Notes: generated from the sequence alone by a model not told the origin. DNA of 64,000 nt from Trichopria drosophilae (GCA_030407085.1 CM059582.1:208722001-208786000); one strand, 5' to 3'; positions 12,991 to 25,273 are shown, counted from the stretch's first letter. Made by a program: numbers and translations.

Positions 12991-14194
12991 AGAGTGAGAT
13001 AATCCATGGTATTACTTTTTCACCAAGCTTTTTATTTACGAGCTATCGATAAGCTCCGTGCCATTCGCAGTACAAAGCGATAAATGTACGTTTTTTTTTT
13101 TTTGATAAAAATGATTATTTACGAATGTTACAGGAGGCAATTGGGAATTTTATTGCGATGAAAGCAAGTTATTATTTAATATAGTTGATATTTAAATCTA
13201 TTTCTATGGAGTTCATTGAAAATAAGTTGAAAATTCTAGTAATCGAATGTAACGTATTTAATCGCTGTTAAATTTAAATAAATCCAATGGAATATCACGC
13301 TTCATAAAAAAGAAACATTTTATATTTCAATCTACATTCGTTATGCTTTTGATATGGTACAAATTCCATTAAATTAAAATATAGTTGTAGGAATCAAAGC
13401 GATTCCAATAAATTGCTGAAATGTCATTAATCATTTTCGCGAGTCGGGTTCGATTATTAATAACGATTTCATTCTCGTAAAGGTGAGTTATATTACCAAT
13501 AAATTATTCAAAACTATTACGTGTAACATTTCTAGACACGATTGATGAAAATATAAAATTTTACATATTGGTTATTTTTATTTATTTTGCATTATACGTC
13601 TTTACTGCGGTTATTTATGTAGTCCATTTATATATATTTATTCAATTTCATTATAATAATTAAATTAGTGATTTATACGTTTTATACGTTTATTGTTTTA
13701 CTAAATGTGGTTAAATCATTGAATTATTTTTCAGATATTTCAGATCATTCTTTAAATATGAAGTAGTTGAAAACTTCTAATGTAAAATGAAATCTGTTAT
13801 TATAGACACGAGTTCTTAAATGTATTTCGAATTTCAAAAACTGTCAACTTGAAAATAAATATTTCGGCTTTGATAGTTTTACAGATGATTCGTATTAAAG
13901 TAATTGCATAATTAATAAGTGGATATCATAATACACTGTTTCCCTATAATGAAAAAACATAACTAATTTATGAAAACATCAACAGTTTTTAAGAAATAAT
14001 ATTGTAGAGAAAATTTATCTCTATTTCCATGTAGTGTTTTAGTTCAATACTTACTATTACGCATAAAATTGTTGTTTTAAAACAGCGAGTATTTAAAACA
14101 AAAAACATTTTTATTCGAAATTTACTTTCTTTAGTCAAAATTTGCAAATCAAGGAGTGGAAAGTCAGTGAATAATTCAATTAATAATGATTTTT
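12991..14194. other. AT-rich intronic DNA, nothing recognised
   Basis: No repeats or coding similarity seen apart from a duplicated TTTTATACGTTTAT motif near 13680. Confidence 0.35.
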
Positions 14195-14560
14195 CATAAT
14201 GATGCGGGAAACAAACTACTAATTCTAAATTAGTCAAGTTCTACTAATTTAAAATTATTGCAGGTATTTTTAGTAACATGTTACTAAACTAAAGTATATA
14301 CATTCGACTAATGGATGTGATAGTGTTTATTAACGAATTAATAGCCATTTTTTACTGTTTATTAGTGATTTTTTACTAAATAATTTTTAATTACTTATAT
14401 TTTTAACACCTTGTTACTAATTTTAATTAGTTAAACTTACGAAACTAATAGATTAGTTGTTTTTACTTTTCGTAAGTAAGAATGAATACCAAGTGAATAA
14501 CTTTTCTTTCCCTCATTAGTAGTTTTTGACTAATTCAAATTTAGATAATAAAGGCAATAG
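14195..14560. repeat. Fold-back-like AT-rich repeat with TTAGTAGTTT ends
   Basis: CAAACTACTAATTC near 14212 and the segment CATTAGTAGTTTTTGACTAA near 14513 are inverted. The interior is full of TTACTAA/TTAGTAA motifs. Ends are fuzzy, so this is a low-confidence MITE. Confidence 0.4.
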
Positions 14561-17180
14561 CTGCAATGGTGAAATATAAAATTCCCCTGAATCAGAGTAT
14601 AAAAGATCTTATAAAATGAAGCATAAGTCTTTTAATATTAGTAAGCTTTAAATGATTTCCAGACCTTTCGCAAATTTAAAATGTCAAGATTGTCATTTTT
14701 AATCTTATTATTAATTAATTATTAATTTATCGCTTTGCCTATTCCAATTAAACATAATGTAATAAACTATAAAAGAAAAGATTTCATTTTACTTAAATTC
14801 AATTTTAATTGAAATGTGCAAAAGTAGAAACATCAGCACACATCGTGGACATCAAAATGTGAATTCTACAAATAGAATGTATAAAACTAATATTTTAAAA
14901 GATATACAACCAAATATTCTTACCAAAATGACTTCAGTGCATAATCGTACTTGAAACAATTTTTCAATTTAAGTAATCTTTTGAGATGCTTTTAGTAACT
15001 CATTACCATGCAGTAAAATTTTTTTTTATTGACTTCAGAGAAATACGAATTTTATAAAAAATATTTTAGTGCAGTTTAAAATAATTAATTATGTCATGTA
15101 CTGTAAAAGAAATATTAAAATAACATTGACCCTTACAATAATTTTATTTTATAAATAATAGCTTGAAACGTAACAAAAAAAATAGGAAAGGCAGAAATTT
15201 AAAAAAATAAGAAAAAAATATATATGAGAAATGCACTTCGCTAGAATTCCTATTTGTATTCAGTGAGATATGAAAAATGGATATAAAAATTCAATCGTCC
15301 AGCTTTAAGAGAAAAAATTGTTCGTACAAAATACGACGCATTCAAAACAGTTCTGAGCGTAAACTATTGCTAAATTGATAACAAATAGTATTATTATCTA
15401 CTATTAAATTTGTATAAACAAGTTTAAAAAAAAACGGAAAAAATGTATTTTGACATATTTGATAATTGTGCAGTTAATTTAAGTTACACATGCTCGAAAA
15501 TGATATTTCTGAGACACACATTTTATCTTGAAAATAAAGAATCAAAATATATGTACTTGTTACTAGATAGTTAATATCGACATAACTATAAAAATAATAT
15601 TATTTACTGTTTGATAATGTTTTAAAATACTTAACTTATTTTTAAGATTTTTACTATATATTTCTTGTTAAAGTTGTACATATAAAATTGATATAATAAA
15701 AAGTTCTTTACTGCTATAGTGTAAATGTAATAGTAGAAACTAAACATTTAACAAGCAGTAAACAAAAGTTAAACACTAGTAAATATCATTAAAAATGGCT
15801 TACTAAATAAATTCTGAAATTGCAATTTTTTAAAATCAAGATTTTTAGTCATAAAAGCAAATAATGTTCACTAAAAAATGTAACGTGCTTTATATTTAAA
15901 ATTATGTTTTCATGAAGCAAGTTTTAACCAGCCATGCTTTGAAATAAAATGAAAAACACGGAACTAGTAAAAGTAGCGGAAAGGGTATTAACACCTTTTC
16001 TGTTACGAGTTTTATGCTTTTCGTAACATATTTTACTCACATTTCTTTTAAACAGTAAATGTAAATCCATTTGTAGATTTCAGGGCAATTGTATTGGAAA
16101 ATATGTGAATTTTATTTATTTAATCTAAAAAACATTGTTCATTTCGAGAAAATTCCAATTATTGAATATAAATATTAGTTATTAACGTTTACTTCTCCAA
16201 AATACGTATAAAGAAACAACATTGATCTGTACAACTAACGTTTTACTTCTGATGTCAGAAACTCGTCTACAATTTTTCATTTTAGAAATATCGATGTAAC
16301 TGTCAAAAATCAAGAATTTTTAAGAAGAAAATCAGTGATGATAGTTGCAAATTTTTTTGAACATATTTCACAATATTATTAATAACTCTAATAATCGTAC
16401 ACTCAAGTTTCTGACTGATATGTAAAACGTTGAAAAAAATTTAATACCATCGGTACTTATATAAAGACTATTTACATTTTTTCGATTTTAAATTCATTGC
16501 CTTAAAACACATGTCTTGTTACATACATATATTTTAAACGTATGGATTTTATACAATTTCTTAATATGTGTGTTACGACCAAACATTAAAATCATACAGA
16601 TATTGTGTTTTAAACCAAACCTACGTATAATAAACTAATATTAAACGATAGTGACTTTATTGGGGATAATTGTTCAAATTAGTATTTCGTTTAGTATAAG
16701 GTTAATGAAAGCTTAAATTTTTCAAACGTGCAAAAGGTTCAACGTGTTATGAACGTATTTCATAACCGGATATTAAAGAGCATTGTGCACCCGTTTCATA
16801 ATCGTTGATCGATTGAGAGTATCACTGAGCAAATTTAAATACCTTTTATACATGTCTATTTATGTATAATATTAGAAGTTTATGAACCACACGTTGAACT
16901 TGTCTTATTTACTTCATAAAGACTTATTATGGCATTTAAAATACGTTTCGTATAATCTATACACGTATTATAAACGTATAAGATGAAACGTAGATTAAAA
17001 GACAGTTTAATAAACGCGTAACCAATAAACGTTTGTTGTCATAACCGTAGAAAGTTATTAAACCGAAATCACGTATAATAAACGTTATATTGTAGTTTAT
17101 TAATAGCATTATATTACATAACAACCTAATTTTCTGAAGGGAAACAATCGAATTATTATATAGACCAATTTTATGGCACT
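14561..17180. other. AT-rich intronic DNA, nothing recognised
   Basis: Long A/T-rich stretch without recognisable genes. The local pair GGTATTAACACC near 15988 is a short palindrome only. Confidence 0.35.
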
Positions 17181-17185
17181 GTGTG

Positions 17186-17315
17186 CCCAAACAGAAAGTA
17201 TATAATTAATCGAAGCATTTTACAAAAATAAAACGCAAGATCACAAAAAATAGTTAGATTAACTATTTCTGTGGTAAACAGGACAATGATTGTTGGTTAA
17301 CTAACTTGAACTAAA
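17186..17315. mobile_element. MITE copy (AAAATAGTTnnATTAACTAT family), copy 1
   Basis: Shares TTTTACAAnAATAAAACGCA, then TCACAAAAAATAGTTAGATT and AACTATTTC with 36408-36515 and 38478-38738. AT-rich, no coding capacity. It lacks one clear end. Confidence 0.5.
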
Positions 17316-18884
17316 TCCCGATTCATAAATCTCTTTTAGTTTTATTACATAACCTCAAATCTACCGCAGTTTTACAATTAGTCATATTAAATTTTCGTGA
17401 ATAGTACAAACAAATGTTACAAAATTTATTAAATGACAATAACCTCGTATCATAGTAAAAATAGCTAATGTATTGTATATTTTCCAACATTCTGAATTGT
17501 AAAAGTAACATACAGTCAACCGCAACATTCATGTAATTAATTTCAATGTTAATCGTAAAATTCGTTTGTATACAACAATTTAGTATTTTGACATAAAAAA
17601 TCCGGATAGTATTCTTGAATATCATAAGCAATTTTTGAAGAATTACAATCTAATTTTTTGTACACTATGAACAATATAGATTGTTCTAAGAAAAAATGTT
17701 TTGTACCCATAATAAATCATGTAGGATTTTTAAATCTCCTAATTTCGAAGAATTTTTTTTTACTGTCATTGTCAAAAACCATCGAAAACTATACATTACT
17801 TGAAAAGATAATAACACTATGAAGATGCTACTTAATAGAGTCGATCATTCAAAAAACACCTTGGTATAGATGTGCACCATCTTTAGATTCTTCATTACAT
17901 CAAAAAATAACAAAATATTTAAAATTTTTTTTTTAAATAAAGAGACAATTTTTGGTATAGAATTAATGGAGTATTACTAACTTGATTATAGCAAAAGACA
18001 ACCTTACTAAGAGGAAATTTTCTAAAAAATGTTCCGATACATAGAAAAAAAAATACAATACTTAGCGCAACGTTGATGTTGTAACTACAAAAAATAATAA
18101 ACATGTCCAACTTCATTTTCTAGTTGTTGTTACTATTTTAGGTCAGTTAGCCTTCTTACTAATTGTCGTTGTAAGATCAACTACAGTAGACTTTTTAATT
18201 TTACCGATTTGCAATTTTTTACTGAAATTTCGTAGTTAACATCTTATTTTATATAATATAAATGTCAATTCACATAGATTTCATAGAGATTTCATAAAAC
18301 GTTTACCAAAACTTTCTAATGATTTGAATTGTCGATGTAGAATGAACAGTTTAGATAGTTAGGATTTGCTAGGATGATACACGAAATTATTGGGTAGGAA
18401 CGCTTACTAAATTTTAATTACATTCTCTGCTGCACCTTCTATCCAGAATATTTCAAAATAAGTTGAAAAATACTTTGAGTTCAATTCGAACTCATAAAAA
18501 ATGAATCAAATGTTTGTACTTAAAATATTTCTCAATAGATATTTTGTATTTTTACATCGAACATGAATAAAAAAATTGTTTTTAAAATTGGGTAGAATTG
18601 CGTAAAAGGTTCTTTTCAGCAACATTTTCTCCAAAAGTCTCTCATATTCAAATAAAAATTCCTTCACTTCTCGTAAGGTCTTTTCGTGTTTGAGCTCCAC
18701 TTTTGGAAATTTTTAGGGTCATTTTAAAAATTGGTTTATACACATTTTAAAGTTTAAATATTGAAAAAACGATTTCTTAACTTCAAAAAGAAAAATATAA
18801 GTGGTTTCCAAAAATTGACCAGCAATATTTTAGATTTGGATTCCATGTGGTACTTCTATCAGAAAATTAATTTTTGCAATAACT
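17316..18884. other. AT-rich intronic DNA, nothing recognised
   Basis: A 102-codon minus frame (17323-17631) is rich in Ile, Phe, Tyr and Asn, as expected of translated AT-rich DNA, and has no known domain. Confidence 0.35.
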
Positions 18885-19440
18885 CGGTTGGTTTTAAAGT
18901 TACTTTGATGCATAAATTCTTATTTTAAAGATTTCTCCAAACCATACATTTTATCTTCGAGACATTTTGAGCTACGAGGAATATTTCTCTTCTTATATCC
19001 ACAAATTTATTGCTTCTAACTCGTCAAATACCTTTAAAAAATCACATTAGAAGATGTTATAGAGCATAGAATAGAGAAGAATTTGACGTCTTATAGGTTA
19101 TGTTTCGATAAAAATTAACCTCCTAAAACTGTTAAATTGGTCATAAACGCGTCCCATCATTGCGAAATCCAACAATTCTGTGAATTCAATTTTATCTAAA
19201 CGCAACATACATGGAATCAAATTATTTAATTTTTCAAACTCTATAACGTCTTTTTACATGATTTTCATTGTCTATTTAGGAAAATAATGTAGATGCGATA
19301 TAAAAATCGGCATTTTTCATGTTTTTTGTGACTGTAATACGAGAAATATTTATCTTACGTCAAAATGTCTCCAAGATAAATTGTGCGGCTTGAAGAAATC
19401 TTTAAAATGAGCACTACATCCACCAAGTAACTTTTTATTA
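18885..19440. mobile_element. Fold-back element next to the Nrx-1 exon
   Basis: About 100 bases from 18890 (AAAGTTACTTTG... TTTTAAAGATTTC... CGAGACATTTTGAG... GAATATTTCTC) are matched in reverse by 19343-19430 (GAGAAATATTTATC, CAAAATGTCTCC, GAAATCTTTAAAAT, AAGTAACTTT). It starts roughly 250 bases into the intron from the exon donor. No transposase; outer boundaries uncertain. Confidence 0.6.
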
Positions 19441-19689
19441 TAAGCCTATAAGTAACAGATAGAATAAAAGTCTGGAATATAGGTCAGTTCTTGGACACTG
19501 TATAGTTTTTCAGGATTGAATTTTTCGCAAAATCTAATCCTAGATTAAGTAAAAAATTTCACTTTTTCCACTCTCAGAATACCGGAGGAATAATTATAAC
19601 ATCTAGGATTATTCTCTAAATAAAGATTTTCCGGTCGTCTAGATTGCTGACTATTCCAGCGAAACAAAAACAGTATTAAAATCGGTTAA

Positions 19690-19696
19690 TCTTACC
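19690..19696 (-). other. 5' splice donor of the Nrx-1 exon
   Basis: Read on the minus strand the junction is AAG|GTAAGA, close to the consensus donor. Coding similarity to the LNS domain stops here. The open frame continues only 14 more unrelated codons into the intron before a stop, which supports this as the real exon end. Confidence 0.85.
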
Positions 19697-20292
19697 TTGG
19701 CATCTCTGCTTTTAATCTCTTGCCTCCTGGGCAACACGTTCTCCCTATCGGCGTACACGAGATTCCTGATAACACCGGTGAACCTTGGTTCGAAGATCAC
19801 GCTCGGCAGTGCCAGCAACGTGAGCTTGCGATTGTACCAGCTTGGCATGCCGCCGACGTAAACGTCCGAGTTCCCGTTGAGTTTGCCGAACTCGAACTCA
19901 CGGCCCCGGGACGTCGACGTCGCCCCAACACCGTCGACGTTGATAGTCGTGTTCTCGTTGTGTCGGACAATCTGAACCTTGTGCCAGTGTCCGTCACCAA
20001 GGTCGTGACCTACCGTGACGATCTGAGCACCGCCACCGAGATTGTACCTCAGTCTTAAAGCGCTCTCGACGAGTTTCACCTCGAAAAAGTCGTAAGTACC
20101 CCCGTCGTCCGTATAGAGCAACAAACCGTTGCCCTTGTCGGTCTTGAACTCAAACTCCAGAGTTCCATTGAGGCCTGCGTTCCACTTGTGAAATTGTGCG
20201 TAACTCGTGGACGAACCGTCCAATACGAATGCGAATGTCCTGTCCAGGACCGAGGCCAGGAACAGCGCGATCACCGTCCTATAGATCCCCAT
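19696..20292 (-). CDS. Nrx-1: Neurexin-1 homologue, first coding exon (signal peptide + LNS1)
   Basis: First coding exon of a presynaptic neurexin, a type I membrane adhesion protein whose LNS and EGF domains bind neuroligins and other partners at synapses. I chose the ATG at 20292: residues 1-21 (MGIYRTVIAL...) form a signal peptide, while the upstream frame is closed by a stop after only 12 more codons, none of them ATG. Residues 22 to about 190 are one laminin-G/LNS domain. It has the family landmarks GLLLYTDDGG (56-65), a DFFEVKL strand (68-74), WHKVQIVR (103-110), VYVGGMP (144-150) and a closing FTGVIRNLVY (171-180). N-glycosylation sequons are visible at N42 (NGT) and N114 (NTT). The exon ends after K199 in phase 0 at AAG|GTAAGA, whose GT lies at 19694-19695. 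The remaining LNS and EGF domains, transmembrane segment and PDZ-ligand tail are not visible here and must lie beyond position 1 or in short exons I could not find. Codons are much more GC-rich than the flanks. Family assignment is firm; the exact orthologue is inferred. Confidence 0.93.
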
Positions 20293-21700
20293 TCTGGCCT
20301 CAAAATCCGGAGGATTATTCGCTTCCAACTAGGTCACAGTTTGTACTCGCGTCCTTGGTTGCATAAAACTCTTCCGTACGTTACGTCCTGTACATGCGCG
20401 CACGGTGACAAGATTTGCGAACACTTTCCTGAGCACGAGGTGCTGAATACGCGTTGGTGTATTTGATATGATGTGATATGCACCAGGATGTAGGGTCATT
20501 CGTCTCCTAAATACTGCTGATGTATTCCATCAGGATCGAACCGTATTCCCTTTCCTGGATTCGATTTGTATACGATCCAAAGCTCACTTTGATAAATTGC
20601 CTAAAGGCATCATGACAAGGTCTATCTAAATATTTTTCTCCCACCTAAAGTTGTTCCTACGAAGGATCACTAAAAATTGACATAAATTCAACGTCATCTG
20701 TTATGCAACCGATGACCCAGACTGAGGGAGCAAGCCTCGTGCATGATTCGCGAAACATCAGCTGATGTCGATGGGCCAGATATCCGCCACTGGTTTGACA
20801 ATTCACTATATTCGTATTAAACGTCGCTCTACGTCGAGGGTCTCTACCCTCGGTCGCAACCTAACCTCTCTGCAGCTACCGTCTGCTCGTGACACACTTT
20901 TAGCCCGCGGCGTTTCTCCGTGTCGTCGGGATTCTTCACATTTTAACTCGCGAACGAGAGAACGTCGAAGAGTCCTCCTACACGAAACGTTCACTGACAA
21001 AACTGCACTTCGTTATGTACTCCTGAAGAGGTCACCTACTTCTTGCCTCCTGCATGTTTGTGGACAGGGCCGACTATTCGGCGATCGGAACTACTTTGTT
21101 TACGCACGATACACTGATTTCGACGACGACGACGAAACGAACGTAAACGAAGATACCCGACCGTTGCGAACCGCGCACCGGAAAGACGAACACTCATGGG
21201 CGAAGAAAGCTCCAGCTAGGTAAAAGCATCAGTTTTCGTTATTCGCGGTAGTCCGGCTGGCACCGAGTTATTTCGCGATCGATCCGTGTCTGGTTGCCTC
21301 GCGTACGCCCGATTTTTCGTGGTACGTTTTTGAACACTGCTGAACCGAAACGATACCTTGGACTGAAACCCAACGGAGGTCACGGAGGTCGGTGGGGACA
21401 GTGCCGTGTTTCAGGCGTGCAACGTTACGTCAACGCCAAACATCCCTCCGACGCGTTTTGGCCAACTTAAGGATCGACCCTCGCGACGGCTCCCGATTTC
21501 ATACTGGCCTGGAATGAAAACGTACGAGACGTCGAGGCGACGGAGCGACGCCCCCGTGATGCCGTCGCACCACGTCCACCGGCGCGCAGACGCATCCCCT
21601 GCTGCTACGCCGATGTCGCCACCTGCAGAGCCATGGGGTACGTTACGAAAGCTCGGACCTTGCTCGAGGTGACTGATACCGACTAGGCGATTCGAATTAT
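20293..21700 (-). promoter_or_regulatory. GC-rich block upstream of Nrx-1: candidate 5'UTR/promoter
   Basis: From the start codon to about 21700 base composition changes sharply from the AT-rich background to roughly balanced, with many CpG dinucleotides (for example around 20880-21000, 21120-21200 and 21440-21620). There is no repeat structure. Several open frames of 60-150 codons exist on both strands (such as 20765-21223 plus and 21406-21672 plus), but none matches a family I know and they overlap on opposite strands, as expected by chance in GC-rich DNA. Position and composition suggest leader and promoter of the minus-strand Nrx-1 transcript. I cannot place the transcription start or a TATA box. 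Confidence 0.5.
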
Positions 21701-21939
21701 TTTGATATTGATTGCGTGATAAAGAGCGGAGCTTGAACTCGGCGCATTCATATATATTTCTTGCACTGAAAGCTCACCGGGAAGTCCCTGTTTCATTCAT
21801 TTACGATTTAACCCATTAACATTGAAAAAGAACCGTTTTTACTATTACATCCCACATAGAAATAAAATCTCCAGAATATCCCCAGAATGTCACAAACGTA
21901 AATATTGCAATTTCAACATCTCCAGAATATTCTGAAAAT

Positions 21940-22440
21940 ATCTCAAATGTTGCAAATGAGATATTCCGATAACATTTCATTTGAAACATTCTATATGTAT
22001 AATTCTCAAAATATCTAGAGATGTAGCATTCGAAATGTCTCACAACATTTCAAACTTAATGTAAACAACCTAATGTTGCTCAGGAAGTATTGCAGAACAT
22101 TGCAGATGAGACATTCTGAGAATATTTCATTTGAGACATTCTACATGTATAATACTCTGAATATTCTAGAGATGTAGTATTCGAAATGTCTGACAACATT
22201 TCAAACTTGATGTCGACCGAATGTTGCTCAGGAAATATTGCAGAACATTGCAGATGAGACATTCTGCGAATATTTCATTTGAGACATTCTATATGTATTA
22301 TTCTTAGAATATTCTAGAGATGTCTCATTTGAAATGTCTCACTCAAATGTCTCATTATCCTTTGACATCGCTACAATGTTTTTCGAGAATCGTTGCAGAA
22401 CATTGCAGATGAGACGTTTTGGAAATATTTCATTTGCGAT
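21940..22440. repeat. ~150-bp tandem repeat array (3-4 units)
   Basis: Unit spacing measured on the GCAGAACATTGCAGATGAGA landmark is 148 and 155 bases, with a more diverged first unit about 150 bases earlier. Each unit also has a TTTGAGACATTCTAnATGTA stretch and an ATTCTAGAGATGT motif. Confidence 0.7.
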
Positions 22441-22524
22441 ATTCTACACATATGGTTCTTACAATATTCTGGAGATAATACAGAGCATTTCCATATACAA
22501 TCATGTTCACGCGATAATATATAT

Positions 22525-22690
22525 GCGAGCGTAGCGTAGTGGTTAAGACGTCAGCGTAGTAAGCAGAAAACCCGGGTTCGATTCTCGGTCGGGGTAAATT
22601 ATTTTCACGTTCATAGATTTATTTGCGAGCGAAATAGTATAACTATATTCCGTAATAATATATCTAACGAAAGATACATAATAATAAAAA
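22525..22690 (+). mobile_element. tRNA-derived SINE (degenerate copy)
   Basis: Positions 22525-22597 resemble a tRNA gene with internal pol III promoter boxes: an A box within TAGCGTAGTGGTTAAG (22532-22547) and a B box GGTTCGATTCT (22575-22585). The T-stem can form (CCGGG with CTCGG), but the acceptor halves GCGAGCG and the region after TCGGTCGGGGT do not pair. So it is not an intact tRNA. An AT-rich tail of about 90 bases follows, ending in an A-rich ATAATAATAAAAATG stretch. A SINE head is the best explanation. Confidence 0.7.
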
Positions 22691-23000
22691 TGAAATTAAA
22701 TATCTATAATAATTCGTTCTATTTTTTAAGCTTTCTTTATGACCGAAATGTCTTTAGAATGTCAAAAGAATATCTGCAGAACATCTCCAGAATGTATATG
22801 TTGTATTACAGATTAAACTCAGAACATCTCTACAACGTTTCTAGAATATTGCAGATGTCACCAACATGTAAAAAAAGCGGACATAAGACGTTCTGGGAAT
22901 GTCTCTAAAATATTCCTGATAACATCTCTAGAATATTAATGTCTCAAAAGTAATATTGAATGGAAATATCATCGGGTTATTTCTGCTCTATGTGGGATGT

Positions 23001-23584
23001 CAAAATAACACAGAAATTCAACAAAACACAACCATTTTCAATATATACAATGGTGGAGAAGTCAACACGTATTCAACAAGGGGCGGGGGATTTCGAAATC
23101 GTATGAGGTATGAAAACAAAAAAAAAGAAAAATAGAAATTTTCCTACTATTATAGATTGTATTGACAGAGCTTTCCTTCGTACTTTCAGTTTTAACTGAT
23201 TGTTCCTGGTACGATCCTTCCTCAATAATTGTGTTCTTCCTAATTCGATCTGTAATTTTAGTCCCAAAATATTTCGTAATTGTTGTCCAGGCCCCTTTCA
23301 GGTGCACGTATGTAAGTTCTATTAACTATTTAATATATTGAAAAGGGGAGTAGGGGCATGAACGGCAGACAAACAATTATGGAGGCACGAGGGGAAATTC
23401 GGCCCCAATCAGAGAGCAATTGCGGAGGGAGGACTGTACATAAAATAAAAATGGCAAAACAGAAAGTTGGAATAATGCATTAAACGTCACGACAGAAATG
23501 TATCCCTCAGTGCTTACCCAGAGTAATCTGCGTGATTTAAACAAGGAATATAGTTTTATACAATAATCAATCACCTTAACCCGT
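23001..23584. other. Unassigned DNA, no gene recognised
   Basis: Short overlapping minus-strand frames (23062-23307, 23073-23267, 23377-23574) lack known domains. A small GC-richer patch lies at 23340-23420. Confidence 0.3.
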
Positions 23585-24065
23585 TTAAACTAATCTCACA
23601 GAACGAACCCTATTCAGTCATCCTCACCTTATCTAACCTATTCTAACCTAAAGTACCCTATTCAGTCCTCCAATTCGAATGTATCTTATCATAACCTATC
23701 CGAACCTAACCTAAACTAGATCAGCAAACTTAAACTACTCATTCCATAAGCGTAACCCAATCTAACCTAATCGAACCTAACCAAACGCAGTCATCCTCGC
23801 CGCATCTAATCTAATGTAATCAAATCTGATGGAACCTGTCCATTCAATCATTTAATCTAACTTACTCGAACATAATTTAACCTTAATATAACCTAATATA
23901 CTCATTCAGTCATTCTCGCTACTATCCTAATCTAACCAAATCTTTTCCAAAGTATCTATTCAATAATTTTAACCTGACCTAACCGAACCTAATGTAAACC
24001 AACCTAAACTACCCATTCCCCCATCCTGAGCTCATTTAACTTAGTCTAACCTAACGATATAAACG
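23585..24065 (+). repeat. Degenerate CCTAA-type tandem repeat (telomere-like)
   Basis: About 480 bases dominated by AACCTAACCTAA-like sequence with substitutions. It is interrupted at irregular intervals by a longer recurring spacer of the type ATTCAGTCATCCTCnCC (near 23611, 23660, 23785, 23904, 24005). CCTAA is the complement of the canonical insect telomere unit TTAGG. Degeneracy and the internal location fit an old interstitial repeat or a minisatellite that merely resembles it. Confidence 0.6.
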
Positions 24066-24469
24066 TCAGATGATATTTGGTAATATCACACTATTAAAAC
24101 TGGCATAATTATGTATAGCCCAGTAAAATGGGTAGAAATGTAACAATTATTTACTTGTTCCAATTCTTCATTTTCTCTAATGTCATCATTGTAAAATTCC
24201 CCACAATGCAACCATAATCACATAACCACATAATCACTTGAGAGATATGTGAAATTAGAGAAAACATTTTTCTTTTTTCATGTGCATTTTGGTTGGATTC
24301 AGAGGTAGCTAACCACGGTATGAAAAATTAAATATTTCATGCATTTTTAATTGTCAGTAACTCGTTGTTGTTTAAACAAAACCGTACACAATACAGCTTT
24401 TCTTCCATTCTGACTCAATTCCAACGGTACGGTATATTTTTTTTAATCTAAAATCAAAAGCAGATTGGC
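24066..24469. other. Unassigned AT-rich DNA
   Basis: No genes or clear repeats recognised. Confidence 0.3.
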
Positions 24470-25090
24470 ACTTTTTTAAATTTTCAAAATGGCGGAGACT
24501 AGAGCGACATGGATAACACTACAGTACGACTTCCTCTCTTTTCGCGTTTAACACGTTTACTGTCTGTAATTACAATTGACCAAAACACTGTTCTACTACG
24601 GTTCTTACGTTTCTAATGTCCACAAATATGAATCTGTAGTAATAAATAACAAATGCAATATGACGATTCTTAATTTTTTAAATCTGACTGTATTCAGCTA
24701 AATTTTCATATTCGTCCCTCTGGAGTCGCTGATTACAAATCCGATGCTGGATTTTCAAAATTAAAATGGCGGTTGTAATATGGGGAACTAAAATACGAAA
24801 AGTTACTTTCATGAAAGTAAGTGTCGAGGACTTTACGCGATTTATTAGATTGGCCATTTTGAATTTTGAAGAACTAACTTCACCTAGTAAACAAATTTGG
24901 CAGAAAACGGACATAATGCCTAGATTGTTGGCATTATGACGGCATTCTGACAACTTTTCTTACTACGGTTGGGATTCGTAATCAGCGATCCCAAATTCTC
25001 TCGAATCGTCATCTTCATGAGCTTATCACAAATTTTCGAATTTTAGTCCACCATCTTGGATTCGACATTTTTAATTTTGACGAACTAATA
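24470..25090. repeat. Repeat debris with several ATGGCGG blocks
   Basis: Contains related blocks TTTCAAAATGGCGGAGAC (about 24482), TTCAAAATTAAAATGGCGGT (about 24754) and, reversed, TCCACCATCTTGGATTCGAC (about 25047). The nearby phrase TCGTAATCAGCGATCCCAAA (24976) resembles that in the fold-backs at 54-5800 and 56396-58117. It looks like one or more broken copies of those families. A 91-codon minus frame (24678-24953) is not a recognised protein. Confidence 0.5.
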
Positions 25091-25228
25091 TAAAACAAAA
25101 AACAAACAAATAAAACAAAACGAAGAAAAGAACATTTTCTTTAACCTATATATAACCTTTTGTAACCTAACATAACATAAATATCTGAAGTTATTCCATA
25201 GTAACGTATAGCGGAAATAAGTATGACA

Positions 25229-25273
25229 CCATCAAAACTAAAACCATCAAAACTAAAGCCTTCAAAACTAAAA
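25229..25273 (+). repeat. 15-bp tandem repeat, three copies
   Basis: ACCATCAAAACTAAA is present twice, followed by a third copy with two changes (GCCTTCAAAACTAAA). Period and A-run layout resemble the larger ~15-bp arrays at 27415, 49100 and 54774. Confidence 0.8.

Larger units (their letters stand above)
1..19695 (-). other. Presumed first intron of Nrx-1 (5' part), repeat-filled
   Basis: Because the Nrx-1 exon ends at a donor pointing toward lower coordinates, this stretch should be transcribed as intron. Large first introns are common in insect neurexin genes. It is very AT-rich, carries the fold-back repeats listed separately, and I found no second laminin-G or EGF exon in it by eye. A short exon could be hidden. 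Confidence 0.55.
21847..23000. mobile_element. Inverted-ended element carrying ~150-bp tandem repeats
   Basis: Ends are a 14-base inverted repeat: ACATCCCACATAGA at 21847-21860 and TCTATGTGGGATGT at 22987-23000. Inside, ~150-base units recur at least three to four times. The landmark GCAGAACATTGCAGATGAGA occurs at 22092, 22240 and 22395 with an earlier relative near 21950. Units are studded with CTCCAGAATAT/ATATTCTAGAGAT motifs that pair with one another. No protein-coding gene. It hosts the SINE head at 22525. Confidence 0.65.

Noticed and set aside
17323..17631. 102-codon minus-strand frame
   Set aside because: Composition (Ile, Phe, Tyr, Asn, Cys) is that of translated AT-rich DNA; no domain, no splice or repeat context.
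19720..20058. 112-codon plus-strand frame within the Nrx-1 exon
   Set aside because: Antisense shadow of the laminin-G coding sequence.
20765..21223. 152-codon plus-strand frame in the GC-rich block upstream of Nrx-1
   Set aside because: Arg/Thr/Ser-rich with no recognisable domain, opposed by a minus-strand frame. Typical chance frame in CpG-rich leader DNA.
22525..22597. Intact tRNA gene
   Set aside because: A and B boxes and a T-stem are present, but the acceptor arms do not pair and an AT-rich SINE-like tail follows. Better explained as a SINE head.
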